From: Micromonospora pallida
GTDB taxonomy: Bacteria > Actinomycetota > Actinomycetes > Mycobacteriales > Micromonosporaceae
Reading direction: 5' to 3'
NCBI RefSeq assembly: GCF_900090325.1
Contig: NZ_FMHW01000002.1
Coordinates: 4,775,001 to 4,839,000 of the forward strand
Length of the DNA: 64,000 nt
Position 1 is the stretch's first letter, and each line of letters opens with the position of its first letter. A program made the translations under genes and the position numbers. Positions 16,022-24,039 of the stretch are shown in pieces. A model generated the notes under the pieces. It saw nothing but the letters and a program-made list of their open reading frames with translations. It was not told the DNA's origin and did no database searches.

Positions 16022-16495
16022 TCACCTGCGCATCGTCCGCTTCCCCAGCGTGCGCACCGCAGTCGACGACACTGCGGCCAGTTCGGGCTGCGCGGGCAGG
16101 AATACCGTGGGAACGCCCAGCGACTCGTTCATCGCGGCGAGTTGGTACTCGGCCTGAAGGTCGGTGGTGTTACGCACGCCGCGGACGATCACTCCGACTT
16201 CATGACGCCGGCAGTAGGTGGAGGTCAACCCGCCCCAGGCCACCACGGTGACGGAGGTCCACTCGACCGGCAGGATGGCCCGGACAGCGGCCGCCCGCTC
16301 CTCTTCGTCGGTGCCCGGCTGCTTGGTGCTGTTGACCGCGACGAGCACGACCACTTCGTCGAAGAGGTCGCGTGCCCGGTTCACCACATTCAGATGCCCG
16401 GGAGTGAAGGGATCGAAGCTGCCGGGGTAGACGGCTCGCACCCGTACGCGACCGGAAGTGCGTGGCCCTGCCGACGGTTCGGGTGTCACGGCCAC
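16022..16495 (-). CDS. CoaD-like nucleotidyltransferase (phosphopantetheine adenylyltransferase family)
   Basis: 157 aa. It keeps the nucleotidyltransferase signatures: YPGSFDPFTPGHLNVVNRA (the T-x-G-H motif), NSTKQPGTDEEERAAAVRAI, IVRGVRNTTDLQAEYQLAAMNESLG and VSSTAVRTLG. The usual CoaD DFEYE segment is changed to DLQAEY, so substrate choice may differ from 4'-phosphopantetheine. It starts inside the end of the DUF6817 gene (10-bp overlap). The housekeeping coaD is expected elsewhere, which would make this an accessory paralogue. The start is set by the overlap; the first 17 residues are variable. Confidence 0.7.
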   Translation of the reverse strand: MAVTPEPSAGPRTSGRVRVRAVYPGSFDPFTPGHLNVVNRARDLFDEVVVLVAVNSTKQPGTDEEERAAAVRAILPVEWTSVTVVAWGGLTSTYCRRHEVGVIVRGVRNTTDLQAEYQLAAMNESLGVPTVFLPAQPELAAVSSTAVRTLGKRTMRR

Positions 16496-17019
16496 AGAAC
16501 CCGCTGCGCATCGTGGATGACCTGCTCAGACGCCACTGACGCCCAGGAGGCGAACAGTTCCCGGAAGTAGGTGCCGTGCCGGTCCGCCACCGCAGGATCC
16601 TGCTCGATGACGTCCAGTTCGTTGACGATGCTCAGGTCCATGAGCGACCGCAGTTGGGCCGCGTTCGGCGTTCTCACCTCACCTGCGAAGCGATCGAACA
16701 CCTGACCGGTCTCTGCCAGCTCCCGCCAGCTGCGTCTACGGTCGCAGGCGCCGTACAGATAGACAAGCTCCTCGGCGTCGGCACCGACGAGGTCCCGTAG
16801 CACCGCACGGTCGGCCCGATCAAGCAGGGCGAGGTCGAACCCGTCGGTGCCGTAGACGGCGTGGGTGAGGCCGGCGGCCTGCACGTCACTGCTACAGCCG
16901 AGCACGGCGAGTCGTTCGCTGACTCGACACAGGTGGGCGTACAGGTTCCCCCCGGGATGCGCGATCTGCTCAGCTCCCTGCTGGCGGAGCCAGACCCGCA
17001 CGCCTTCGTCGGTGCCCAT
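16486..17019 (-). CDS. DUF6817 / HD-like domain protein
   Basis: 177 aa. The sequence has the DUF6817 pattern WLRQQGAEQIAHPGGNLYAHLCRVSERLAVLG...AGLTHAVYGTDGF...EELVYLYGACDR. The two H-containing helices (HPGGNLYAHL and GLTHAVYG) look like a reduced HD-phosphohydrolase core. No partner domain is present. It is translated with the CoaD-like gene by a 10-bp overlap, so the pair probably acts on the same nucleotide or cofactor. That last point is inference. Confidence 0.7.
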   Translation of the reverse strand: MGTDEGVRVWLRQQGAEQIAHPGGNLYAHLCRVSERLAVLGCSSDVQAAGLTHAVYGTDGFDLALLDRADRAVLRDLVGADAEELVYLYGACDRRRSWRELAETGQVFDRFAGEVRTPNAAQLRSLMDLSIVNELDVIEQDPAVADRHGTYFRELFASWASVASEQVIHDAQRVLWP

Positions 17020-17109
17020 GGCCCGACTGTAGGTATCGGCTGTCGGATTTCGCTGCCCCTGGTTGTGGGCAATAGGTCACAGCGCCGTGGGTACGGCCGT
17101 CGACCGTCG

Positions 17110-18864
17110 TCAGCGCCGCCGGGTGAAGACTCCCGGCTGGGCCGTCGGGGACTGCACCAGGAACGCTCCGCTGGTCACCGTGCCGACCGCCGGCACCGAC
17201 GCGACCGCCGTACGAGGACCGGCCGGGGCGTCGACAAAGACCACCATCGGTACGGCGAACCGGCCGGCCGCGTCAGCCACCACGGTCACCGCGCCGGTGC
17301 CTCCGGCCCAGGTCACCGTCACCGGCTGGCCCGGCGGGAAGTCCCGCCCGAGGCCGGTGACCACCTGGCCGGGGCGCCCCACCCCGGGGTTGAACTGGAG
17401 GCTCGGGCTCCGGCCGGTGACCTGGACGGCGAGCGCCTGGGCCGCCTGCCCACCGGTGTCGGTCGAGCTGGCCAGGGTGAGCACCGCGTGGGCGACCCCG
17501 ACGGCCCGGGGCGTTCCGCCGACGTCCAGGGTGCAGGACGCGCCGACGGCGAGGACCGGGCCGCAGGTACTCCCGGTGACGGTGAAGACGTCCGACACCG
17601 GAGCCGACACGACCGGCACCAAAGCCGGGGACGGCGCAACCGGCATCGAAGCCGTCCCGGACGGGGCCGGCGCGGCGAGCGTGGCGGCCACGCTGAGTGG
17701 GTAGTCGCCGGTGTTGCTGAGGGTCACCCGGCGGGTGGGCGTGGCGACGCCGATGGCCGCCTCGCCGAGGTCGAGCAGGGTGGTGTCGGAGTGCAGCACG
17801 GGCACGTCCGGGGCGGCCCCGGTGACCTGCACCACCAGCCGGTCCGGTCCCTCCTGGAGGATGCCGTCCACGGTGAACTCGAGCCGGCAGGCGTACTCGC
17901 CGTTGCGGGCCTTCGGATCGACTCGGACGGAGAGCGCGACGTCGACGCTGCCGCCGCTGTCGACGGTCCGTTCGCCGGGCGTGACGTCGGCGCTGAGCTG
18001 TGGGTCGCAGTCGGAGACCCGGGCGCCGACGGTGGCCTGGATCGCCCGGATACCGGTGAGGATCGCGGTGGAGACCTCGTCGGCGCTGGCCGCCGTCAGC
18101 AGCACCCCGCCGGTGCGGGTGGTGATCTCGGTGAACTGCCCGGTCTGGTCGAGGCTGCTGTACGGCGAGGTGGCGACATCGACCGCCACCACCCGGATCC
18201 CCCGGGCGGTGAGGGCCGCGACCGTCCCGGCTAGGTCGTGACCGAGGGCGGGGTCGTGCGACGGCGCGTCACCGAAGATCGCCACGATCGGGCTGCTGTC
18301 GGTACGCAGGGCCACCGCGCCGGTGGCGACCCGGGCCAGCGCGTACAGGTTGGCCTCCGGGACGTCCCCACCGCCGGCCGGGAACCAGGTGTTCACCGCC
18401 TCCTGCACGCCGGCCGGGTCGGCGGTCAGGTCCTGGTTGAGCCGGAAGGCGTACTCGTCGCCGTTGTCGCGGTACTCGGCGACCGCGAACCGGGCGTCCG
18501 GCTGTACGGCGCTGATGTCCGCCACGATCCGGCGGGCGTTGGCCTTGACGTCCTCCAGGGCCCCGCCCATGCTCGCGGTGGTGTCGGCGAGCAGGACCAC
18601 GTCGGGACGCGGCGGCACGGTGGCGGTGGTCACCGTACGGGTGAGCGTCGCCGAACCGCCCGGGGTCAGCCCGATCGTCATGCTGGCCGGATCGCCCGTC
18701 GACGGGGTGGCGGCGTCGGCGACGCTGATCCGGAACTCCGCGCCGCCGGTGCCCGGTGCCGCGCGGCGGGCGGCGTGCCCGGCCGGCGTGGCGCTGGCCA
18801 CCAGGAGGCCCACGACGGCCAGCGCCGACACGGTACGCAGCGAGCGGGAGGCGAGTGCGGCCAT
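17110..18864 (-). CDS. secreted von Willebrand factor A protein with Ig-like repeats
   Basis: 584 aa from ATG 18864. Signal peptide about 1-31 (RTVSALAVVGLLVASATPAGHA). A VWA domain at about 85-265 has a MIDAS-type DTTAS (94-98) inside VVLLADTTASMGG, so it may bind a metal and a protein ligand. Beta-sandwich segments follow, including LDLGEAAIGVATPTRRVTLSNTGDYPL (choice-of-anchor-like), and a C-terminal Ig-like domain (PGQVVTGLGRDFPPGQPVTVTW). There is no sortase motif and no C-terminal membrane anchor. Function is unknown; a cell-surface adhesin or sensor is plausible. A relic of its middle part lies at 14872-14922. Confidence 0.8.
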   Translation of the reverse strand: MAALASRSLRTVSALAVVGLLVASATPAGHAARRAAPGTGGAEFRISVADAATPSTGDPASMTIGLTPGGSATLTRTVTTATVPPRPDVVLLADTTASMGGALEDVKANARRIVADISAVQPDARFAVAEYRDNGDEYAFRLNQDLTADPAGVQEAVNTWFPAGGGDVPEANLYALARVATGAVALRTDSSPIVAIFGDAPSHDPALGHDLAGTVAALTARGIRVVAVDVATSPYSSLDQTGQFTEITTRTGGVLLTAASADEVSTAILTGIRAIQATVGARVSDCDPQLSADVTPGERTVDSGGSVDVALSVRVDPKARNGEYACRLEFTVDGILQEGPDRLVVQVTGAAPDVPVLHSDTTLLDLGEAAIGVATPTRRVTLSNTGDYPLSVAATLAAPAPSGTASMPVAPSPALVPVVSAPVSDVFTVTGSTCGPVLAVGASCTLDVGGTPRAVGVAHAVLTLASSTDTGGQAAQALAVQVTGRSPSLQFNPGVGRPGQVVTGLGRDFPPGQPVTVTWAGGTGAVTVVADAAGRFAVPMVVFVDAPAGPRTAVASVPAVGTVTSGAFLVQSPTAQPGVFTRRR

Positions 18865-19074
18865 GCTGGGCAGTAAAGTCCGCCCAGGTGGGGGCCCGCA
18901 GCGGCTCGGCGGACAGACTTCGGTGCAGTCCTTCCTGCACCTACGGGCAGCGCCGACCGCACCCGCGTCCTGCGGCACCTGCCGGCGTAGGCGCCTCCTG
19001 CGGGGCGGCGGACCGGCGCAGGCGCGTCGCACGGGAAACGGGCCGCACGCCCGCCGCCGGCCGTCCGCGATGGC

Positions 19075-20262
19075 TCAGTCCAGGACCCGGACCGTCATGC
19101 CGTCCGAGCAGCGCCGGACCACCGCGACCAGGCTGGCCTGGTGGCTCGCCTTGACCGGGGTGACGGTGAAGTGCGCCTTGCGGCCCTTGCCGTGCCGCAC
19201 CACGTAGCTCTCCGCTTCGCCACCCACCCACAGGTCGCCGAACGTCTTCAGCACGTTGTAGATCGGGGTGTTCATGTCGTTCTCGTCGACGTAGAACATC
19301 ACCAGGTCCTTGTACTGCACGTAGTGGGTGTACGCGCCCTCCGTGTCCAGGGTGGCGATGATCCCGGTGTTGTGGGCGTTGAGCCCCGAGTCGATGTTCA
19401 CCTGCACGTCCACGCTGTCGCGGCTGACGTAGATCGTCACCCGCTCGCTGCGGTACGACTTCAGCGGCTGGTTCTTCATGGCCAACGCCATCCACTCGGC
19501 GAACTCGTCGAGGTCGATCCCCCAGCCACTGAGATGGACCTGCGCCTCGTCCCAGGCGAACGTCCCGGGCAGGTAGGCATTCGCCTCGGGGTTCAGGCTG
19601 AAGGTGACGCCGAGCCGGAACTGGTACGCCAGCCAGGGATACCGTTCCGCGGGTTCGGCGAACCGTACCCCCTGCTCCTTCGGGACGACGGTGACCTGCT
19701 CCTCGTCGTCGCTGGACTCGTCGTCGTAGACCTGCTCGTTGTCCTGCTCCACCTCCTCGGCGGCCAGGTGGTCGCGCGCGTCGTGGGCGAGTTGCAGGCA
19801 GTCGGCCAGGAACGTGTCGATCACCTGGTCTTCGCGCAGGTGATCGACGGCAGCCTCCTGGAGTTCCTCGCGCCACAGCCGGAAGACGTCCGGATCGGCG
19901 GAGAGCACGTCGGTGAGCGCCGTGACGTCCTCGTCGTCGTCGACCCGCTGGGGCACGTCCACGTCCGGGAAGCGGTGGGCGGTCCGTTCCAGCGCGGTGA
20001 GCATCGCCGGGTCGTCCCACGGCCGTTGCAGGCGTCGGTGGAAGACCTCCATGGTCTGCGTGAGGTCCTCGGCGTGGGCGTTGGTGACGAGCAGGTACTC
20101 CAGGGCGCGGATCAGGTCGTGCGAGTCCGGGTACCGCTCCTTGACCCACCGGCCGAACATGCGCGTCCCGTAGTCACCGTCGAGGACGGTGGCGAACTCC
20201 ACGGCGGCGAAGTAGGCCGGTTCGTCCGCAGCGTCGTTCCAGTAGGTCTCTCGCCAGGTCAT
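19075..20262 (-). CDS. large cytosolic hypothetical protein
   Basis: 395 aa from ATG 20262. The N-terminal half is helical (TRMFGRWVKERYPDSHDLIRALEYLLV). A very acidic linker (about 165-195, EEVEQDNEQVYDDESSDDEEQ) follows, then a beta-rich half (VTIYVSRDSVDVQVNIDSGLNAHNTGIIATLDTEGAYTHYVQYKDLVMFYVDE). No signal peptide, membrane span or known catalytic motif is seen. It lies between the VWA gene and the heme oxygenase operon on the same strand but with gaps of 210 and 146 bp, so it is probably separate. Confidence 0.65.
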   Translation of the reverse strand: MTWRETYWNDAADEPAYFAAVEFATVLDGDYGTRMFGRWVKERYPDSHDLIRALEYLLVTNAHAEDLTQTMEVFHRRLQRPWDDPAMLTALERTAHRFPDVDVPQRVDDDEDVTALTDVLSADPDVFRLWREELQEAAVDHLREDQVIDTFLADCLQLAHDARDHLAAEEVEQDNEQVYDDESSDDEEQVTVVPKEQGVRFAEPAERYPWLAYQFRLGVTFSLNPEANAYLPGTFAWDEAQVHLSGWGIDLDEFAEWMALAMKNQPLKSYRSERVTIYVSRDSVDVQVNIDSGLNAHNTGIIATLDTEGAYTHYVQYKDLVMFYVDENDMNTPIYNVLKTFGDLWVGGEAESYVVRHGKGRKAHFTVTPVKASHQASLVAVVRRCSDGMTVRVLD

Positions 20263-20408
20263 GACCGCTCTCTTCACTCGGCGACAGTCAACGCGGCCAC
20301 AATGGCGCAGTCGGGGGCGTCGCCGGCACGCACGCCCGGCGGTCTTCGGGGCAGTCCCTACTGCCTCAGCGGGCAACCACCCACCGCACGCCGGGTCGGG
20401 CGGTGCGG

Positions 20409-20714
20409 TCAGGAGGCGTCAGCGCGCGGGGTGACGCCCAGCGTCTCGCACGCCTCGCGGTACATCCGGGCAGCCTCGGCCCGGATCTGACGCCGTTCGG
20501 TGAGCCGGGCACGGAACGGGATCCGTACCGGCACCGGCGCGCCGTCGACCGTGGCGACGAACTCCATCGCCTCGTCGTCCATTCCGGACACCCGTGCGGC
20601 GGTGGCCCGGGGCTGGCCGCCGAGCCCCTGGCAGATGATCCGACAGTCGTCGGCGTGGTCGTCGTTCATGTGGCGGGCCACCGCGGCCACCACGTCCGGG
20701 CCGAAGGTCGTCAC
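20409..20714 (-). CDS. DUF2470 protein coupled to heme oxygenase
   Basis: 101 aa from a GTG at 20714 that overlaps the heme oxygenase stop (GTGA). The core VVAAVARHMNDDHADDCRIICQGL and VSGMDDEAMEFVATVDGAPVPVRIPF match DUF2470, the C-terminal domain of HugZ-type heme-utilisation proteins. It probably helps the adjacent heme oxygenase in heme iron use, possibly by heme or protein binding. Regulated with it by the upstream iron box. Confidence 0.75.
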   Translation of the reverse strand: MTTFGPDVVAAVARHMNDDHADDCRIICQGLGGQPRATAARVSGMDDEAMEFVATVDGAPVPVRIPFRARLTERRQIRAEAARMYREACETLGVTPRADAS

Positions 20715-21352
20715 GCGGCGGCCCTCGGCAGGACGGACCGGCCCAGTTCGGCCAGCATCGCGGTGTTCAACCGGTACGCCCACGACACCTCGTCCAGGAA
20801 GCGCTGCCGCTCGACCTCGTCCCAGGGCACCTCGTCGAGACGGGTCCGGTAGCGCTCCTTGAACGCTCGCGCCTCGATACCGGGGAAGAGGAAGAACCGG
20901 ACGCCGTCCTCGGCGAAGCCGAACGACCGCCGCAGCGCGCGTAGCATGATCTGCCCTCCGGACAGGTCACCGAGATACCGGGTGTAGTGGTGCGCGACGT
21001 AGCCCGCCGGCCAGGTGAAGGCGATCTCCCGCAGCCGGGCCTGGTACTCCCTGGTCGCCGGGCCAGGCGTGATCCGCATGGCCCAGTCCGGGCCGTGCAG
21101 GAACTCCAGGTCGGCCGCGAGCGCCGGCAGTCGGTGCAACTCGTCGACGACGAAGGGACCGGCGACCGGGTCCGTACGCATCACGTCCGCCGCTTCCTCG
21201 AGCGTCTGATAGACGAAGAAGAGCTGCTCGGACAGGGCCGCGTAACCGGCCCGGTCCAGCCGGCCGGCCAGCAGGGCGTCGAAGTACCCGAGGTGCTGCG
21301 CCGCCCGATGGTCCGACCTGGTCCGCTCCCGCAGTTCCGCCGCGAAACCCAT
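20711..21352 (-). CDS. hmuO: biliverdin-producing heme oxygenase
   Basis: 213 aa from ATG 21352 with a perfect GGAGGTG. The N-terminal RSDHRAAQH holds the likely proximal heme ligand His. The distal-helix signature AHHYTRYLGDLSGGQIMLRALRRSFGF is complete (the GD/SGG helix over the heme). It cleaves heme to biliverdin, CO and Fe2+ with reductant, releasing iron from acquired heme. Its partner is the overlapping DUF2470 gene. An IdeR/DtxR-like box 15 bp upstream predicts induction when iron is low. The gene symbol follows the actinobacterial family name. Confidence 0.9.
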   Translation of the reverse strand: MGFAAELRERTRSDHRAAQHLGYFDALLAGRLDRAGYAALSEQLFFVYQTLEEAADVMRTDPVAGPFVVDELHRLPALAADLEFLHGPDWAMRITPGPATREYQARLREIAFTWPAGYVAHHYTRYLGDLSGGQIMLRALRRSFGFAEDGVRFFLFPGIEARAFKERYRTRLDEVPWDEVERQRFLDEVSWAYRLNTAMLAELGRSVLPRAAA

Positions 21353-21366
21353 TCACCCACCTCCAG

Positions 21367-21385
21367 TTAGGGTAGCCTAACTTCA
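21367..21385 (-). promoter_or_regulatory. IdeR/DtxR-type iron box before the heme oxygenase operon
   Basis: Plus-strand TTAGGGTAGCCTAACTTCA matches the 19-bp DtxR consensus at 16 of 19 positions. It lies just upstream of the Shine-Dalgarno, where a bound repressor would block transcription. Predicts iron repression of 20409-21352. Confidence 0.75.
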
Positions 21386-21416
21386 AAGATCACCCAGGGG
21401 AAGGGACGGCGGGTCG

Positions 21417-22484
21417 TCACCGACGGTTCGTGGCGTGGTTGCTCAGCCCTCGGTCACCGGAGAGCAGCCGGATGTCGCGGACGGACGAGCGGGGGAAGAC
21501 CACCCGTCCGAGCGGCGCGAAGTCAGGGGTGAACACGTCGATGAAGCCGTTGTCGTGGTCGCGGTCCACGTACTCCTCGGCGAACATCGACGCGCCGACG
21601 AGCAGGTGGCGGCCGTCGTAGGCGAGGCCACGACCGAAGCCCTCGGTGGGCAACAGGTCGACGCCGTCCAGCGCGACGGTCTGCTCGACCGACCGGCAGA
21701 CGAGCATGCCCCGCTCGTGGATCACCACGTTGTGGCAGCACGACCCGCCGGCCGGCACGACCTCCCGCAACCGGAACTCCTCGTCCAGCAGCCACACGTC
21801 GCTCTTGCGGCCGGTCCCGGCGTAGTGGTTGTGCGCCACGACGAAGATCGTGTCGCCGTTCCGGTAGATCGAGTTGAAGTGCCGATAGTGCGGGGAGAGG
21901 CGGCCCTTGCGGTCGTCCGGCGTCAATTGGATCGTGCGGTGGCGGGTCGACCAGTGCCGGCCGATCGTACGCTCGACGGCCGGGTAGCACAGCAGCCGAT
22001 TGCGCAGGGTGTCCACCAGGATCAGTTCGTCATCGATGAAGTCGATCTGGTGGATCCAGCGGTTCAGTCCGTACAGGTGGGTGACCAGCCGCCACCCCTC
22101 CCCCGGCTCCGGGACGTGCCCGGCGTCGAGCGGAAGGGAAATGATCCGACCGTGCCGCCCGGTGATCTGGAAAGCGTAGAGCCACCCGTCACGCAGGGTC
22201 AGGCCGAAATGCCGGCCCGGGGAGATCATGCGCGGTCGGCCGTCACTCCACACGACGATGCCGTTGCTGGTGGAGACGACGAAGGACAGGTCCGCCGGAA
22301 GGTCACCGACCGCGTGGGGTGTGCCGGTCCAGGGGGTCGGCGGCGGCCTGTCGGTGGCCCTGGCCAGTTCCCAACGACCCACGACCCGATCAGCGCCGAA
22401 CGCGTCGGCGAAGCGGTCGTACCACGCGGAGAACCGGGTACGCCGCGCCTCGGCCGGCACCCGACGGAACGCCTTCACGCCCAC
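21417..22484 (-). CDS. beta-propeller-like hypothetical protein
   Basis: 355 aa from a GTG at 22484. Repeated blade-like segments run through it (LSFVVSTSNGIVVWSDGRPRMISPG, GWLYAFQITGRHGRIISL, WIHQIDFIDDELILVDTLRNRLLCY, GDTIFVVAHNHYAGTG, RGMLVCRSVEQTVALDGV). No signal peptide. No enzymatic motif I can name, although the H/D/N-rich loops (HNHYAGTG, SCCHNVVIHE) could bind a metal. Ends 65 bp before the heme oxygenase gene, beyond the iron box, so it is probably an independent unit. Confidence 0.65.
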   Translation of the reverse strand: MGVKAFRRVPAEARRTRFSAWYDRFADAFGADRVVGRWELARATDRPPPTPWTGTPHAVGDLPADLSFVVSTSNGIVVWSDGRPRMISPGRHFGLTLRDGWLYAFQITGRHGRIISLPLDAGHVPEPGEGWRLVTHLYGLNRWIHQIDFIDDELILVDTLRNRLLCYPAVERTIGRHWSTRHRTIQLTPDDRKGRLSPHYRHFNSIYRNGDTIFVVAHNHYAGTGRKSDVWLLDEEFRLREVVPAGGSCCHNVVIHERGMLVCRSVEQTVALDGVDLLPTEGFGRGLAYDGRHLLVGASMFAEEYVDRDHDNGFIDVFTPDFAPLGRVVFPRSSVRDIRLLSGDRGLSNHATNRR

Positions 22485-22542
22485 ACCCCCACCAATCGAT
22501 GATCGAAATGGCTGGAAACGGGATTCCCATTTTGTCGTTCAC

Positions 22543-22563
22543 TGTGGGGATATCAACCCCCAC
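22543..22563. repeat. 7-bp inverted repeat upstream of the nucleotidyltransferase
   Basis: TGTGGGG at 22543-22549 pairs exactly with CCCCACA at 22557-22563 around a 7-nt spacer. It sits in the divergent gap between 21417-22484 and 22732-23520, so it is a candidate operator. There is no T-run. Confidence 0.4.
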
Positions 22564-22731
22564 AACCACCGGAGGTGGAATCATATACCAACATCGATGC
22601 TTTTACCCCACAGTCCGCCAATGACGCAAACATCATCTTCGATGACCGAAGCACCCGCCCGTGGCACGTTGATCCGCTCCGCCGATGCCGGCAGGCGAAC
22701 AGCGGCCGGCGACGCTGATAGTTTTCGCAGC

Positions 22732-23520
22732 ATGGTGGAGACGACGGTCGCCCGGTACCTGGCCGCGGTGGACACCGTCCTGCCCGGCTTCGTGGAGCTG
22801 CTGTACCTGACCGGCTCGATCGCGCTCGATGCGTACCAGCCGGGGGTGAGCGACATCGACACGCTGATCGTCACGTCCCGCCGCCCGAGTCCCGAGGATC
22901 TCGCCGCGCTGGCGACCGTGCACGCCAACATGCCGCCGAAGCCGCACCTCGATGGCGTGTACCTCGACCGGGAGACCTTCCGCCAGCAGCCCGCCGACTG
23001 CCGGGTGGTGCCGTTCGTCGTCGACGGGCGGTTCCGGACCGACCAGCCCTGTGGGGACCTCAACCCCGTACTCTGGCTGGTCCTCACGAAGTACGGACAG
23101 GCGGTCCGGGGGCCAGCCGTGGCCGACCTGGGCCTGACCGTCGACCACGACGAACTGCGCCGCTTCAACCTCGACAACCTGGCGACCTTCTGGCTACCGC
23201 TGGCCGCGAACCTCCGGGCGGCGGTCGCCGACGCACCGGACGACACGCCGGCCGAAGCCACGAGGGTGGGCGCCGACGGCGTGGTGTGGTGCGCGCTCGG
23301 ACCCGCGCGCCTGCACTTCACGCTGGCCCACGAGGACATCGTCTCGAAGGCCGGCGCCGCCGCCTACCTGGCCGAGATCCTTCCCGCGTACGCGCCACTG
23401 GCGGACCGCGCGCTCCGTTGGCGTCGGGGTGAGCCGGTCGCGCTGACCGCAGCCGACGCCCGCGCTGCGGCCGACTCCGTCGAGGCCGTCGTGGCGGACG
23501 CCTTCCGACGCTGGGCCTGA
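22732..23520 (+). CDS. AadA-like nucleotidyltransferase (DUF4111-type)
   Basis: 262 aa from ATG 22732. The polymerase-beta-fold signature is LTGSIALDAYQPGVSDIDTLIV, with the G-S and D-x-D residues (about 24-25 and 38-40) in place. A helical C-terminal half (LDNLATFWLPLAANLRAAVAD, RLHFTLAHEDIVSKAGAAAYLAEI) follows, the layout of aminoglycoside adenylyltransferase-like proteins. Substrate is unknown; many such chromosomal proteins confer no resistance. The frame is open further upstream, with ATGs at 22621 and 22642, but none has a good ribosome-binding site, so the start is uncertain. Confidence 0.72.
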   Translation: MVETTVARYLAAVDTVLPGFVELLYLTGSIALDAYQPGVSDIDTLIVTSRRPSPEDLAALATVHANMPPKPHLDGVYLDRETFRQQPADCRVVPFVVDGRFRTDQPCGDLNPVLWLVLTKYGQAVRGPAVADLGLTVDHDELRRFNLDNLATFWLPLAANLRAAVADAPDDTPAEATRVGADGVVWCALGPARLHFTLAHEDIVSKAGAAAYLAEILPAYAPLADRALRWRRGEPVALTAADARAAADSVEAVVADAFRRWA

Positions 23521-23588
23521 CCGCACGGGCGCGCGGAACCCGCACCCGGACGCCCCTGCCCGCACCAGGGCCGCTCCAGACCGCCCCA

Positions 23589-23800
23589 CTACCCGGTCGG
23601 CGCTTCGGACAGGTTGCGGTCGATATTCTCGGCGTGGAATAGGGCCTGCCGAAGTAGCCGTCGGACGTGCTCGTCGGCGGCCGAGTCGGACAGCTTCTCG
23701 AAGATGGCCCTGGCGCGCTGCCAGCTCTCCCGCGCCGTGGCGGTGTCGCCGAGCTGGAGACTGGTCTCGCCGATGATTTGCGCCCGCCACTGACCAGGGA
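23589..23800 (-). pseudogene. remnant of a TPR-type regulator next to tRNA-Ala
   Basis: About 70 codons without a start encode QWRAQIIGETSLQLGDTATA, then ESWQRARAIFEKLSDSAADEHV and LLRQALFHAENIDRNLSEAPTG before TAG. This is the C-terminal TPR end of an XRE- or AfsR-like regulator. The 5' part is missing; the frame runs into the tRNA terminator. Decay next to a tRNA gene suggests a past insertion or deletion at that site. Confidence 0.6.
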
Positions 23801-23831
23801 AGTCAGCAGTGCCACCAGGCCGGACACAACG

Positions 23832-23870
23832 AACGCCCTGGTTCGGGATTCGGTCCCGTACCAGGGCGTT
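23832..23870 (-). terminator. terminator of tRNA-Ala
   Basis: AACGCCCTGGT (23832-23842) pairs exactly with ACCAGGGCGTT (23860-23870), with an inner CGGGA/TCCCG stem and a TTCGG loop. It starts 10 bp beyond the 3' end of the tRNA. Confidence 0.7.
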
Positions 23871-23879
23871 TCACAAGGG

Positions 23880-23952
23880 TGGAGCCGAGGGGACTCGAAC
23901 CCCTGACCCCCACACTGCCAGTGTGGTGCGCTACCAGCTGCGCCACGGCCCC
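23880..23952 (-). tRNA. tRNA-Ala (anticodon GGC)
   Basis: The minus strand folds as a full cloverleaf: acceptor GGGGCCG with CGGCTCC (one G-T pair), a D arm with GCGCAGCTGGTAGCGC, and anticodon stem CCACA/TGTGG around loop CTGGCAG. The anticodon is GGC, reading GCC/GCU. The T arm is AGGGGTTCGAGTCCCCT and the discriminator is A. CCA is only partly encoded. Confidence 0.95.
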
Positions 23953-24039
23953 TTGCGGATGTCCCCGGTCGCCCGGGCACGGACGAAACTATACACACAC
24001 CGGTTCGCATGGTCATCTCACGGGGGTACCCGGCGAGCG

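Noticed and set aside
23880..23952. attachment site at tRNA-Ala
   Set aside because: No second copy of the tRNA 3' end and no integrase were seen in the window.
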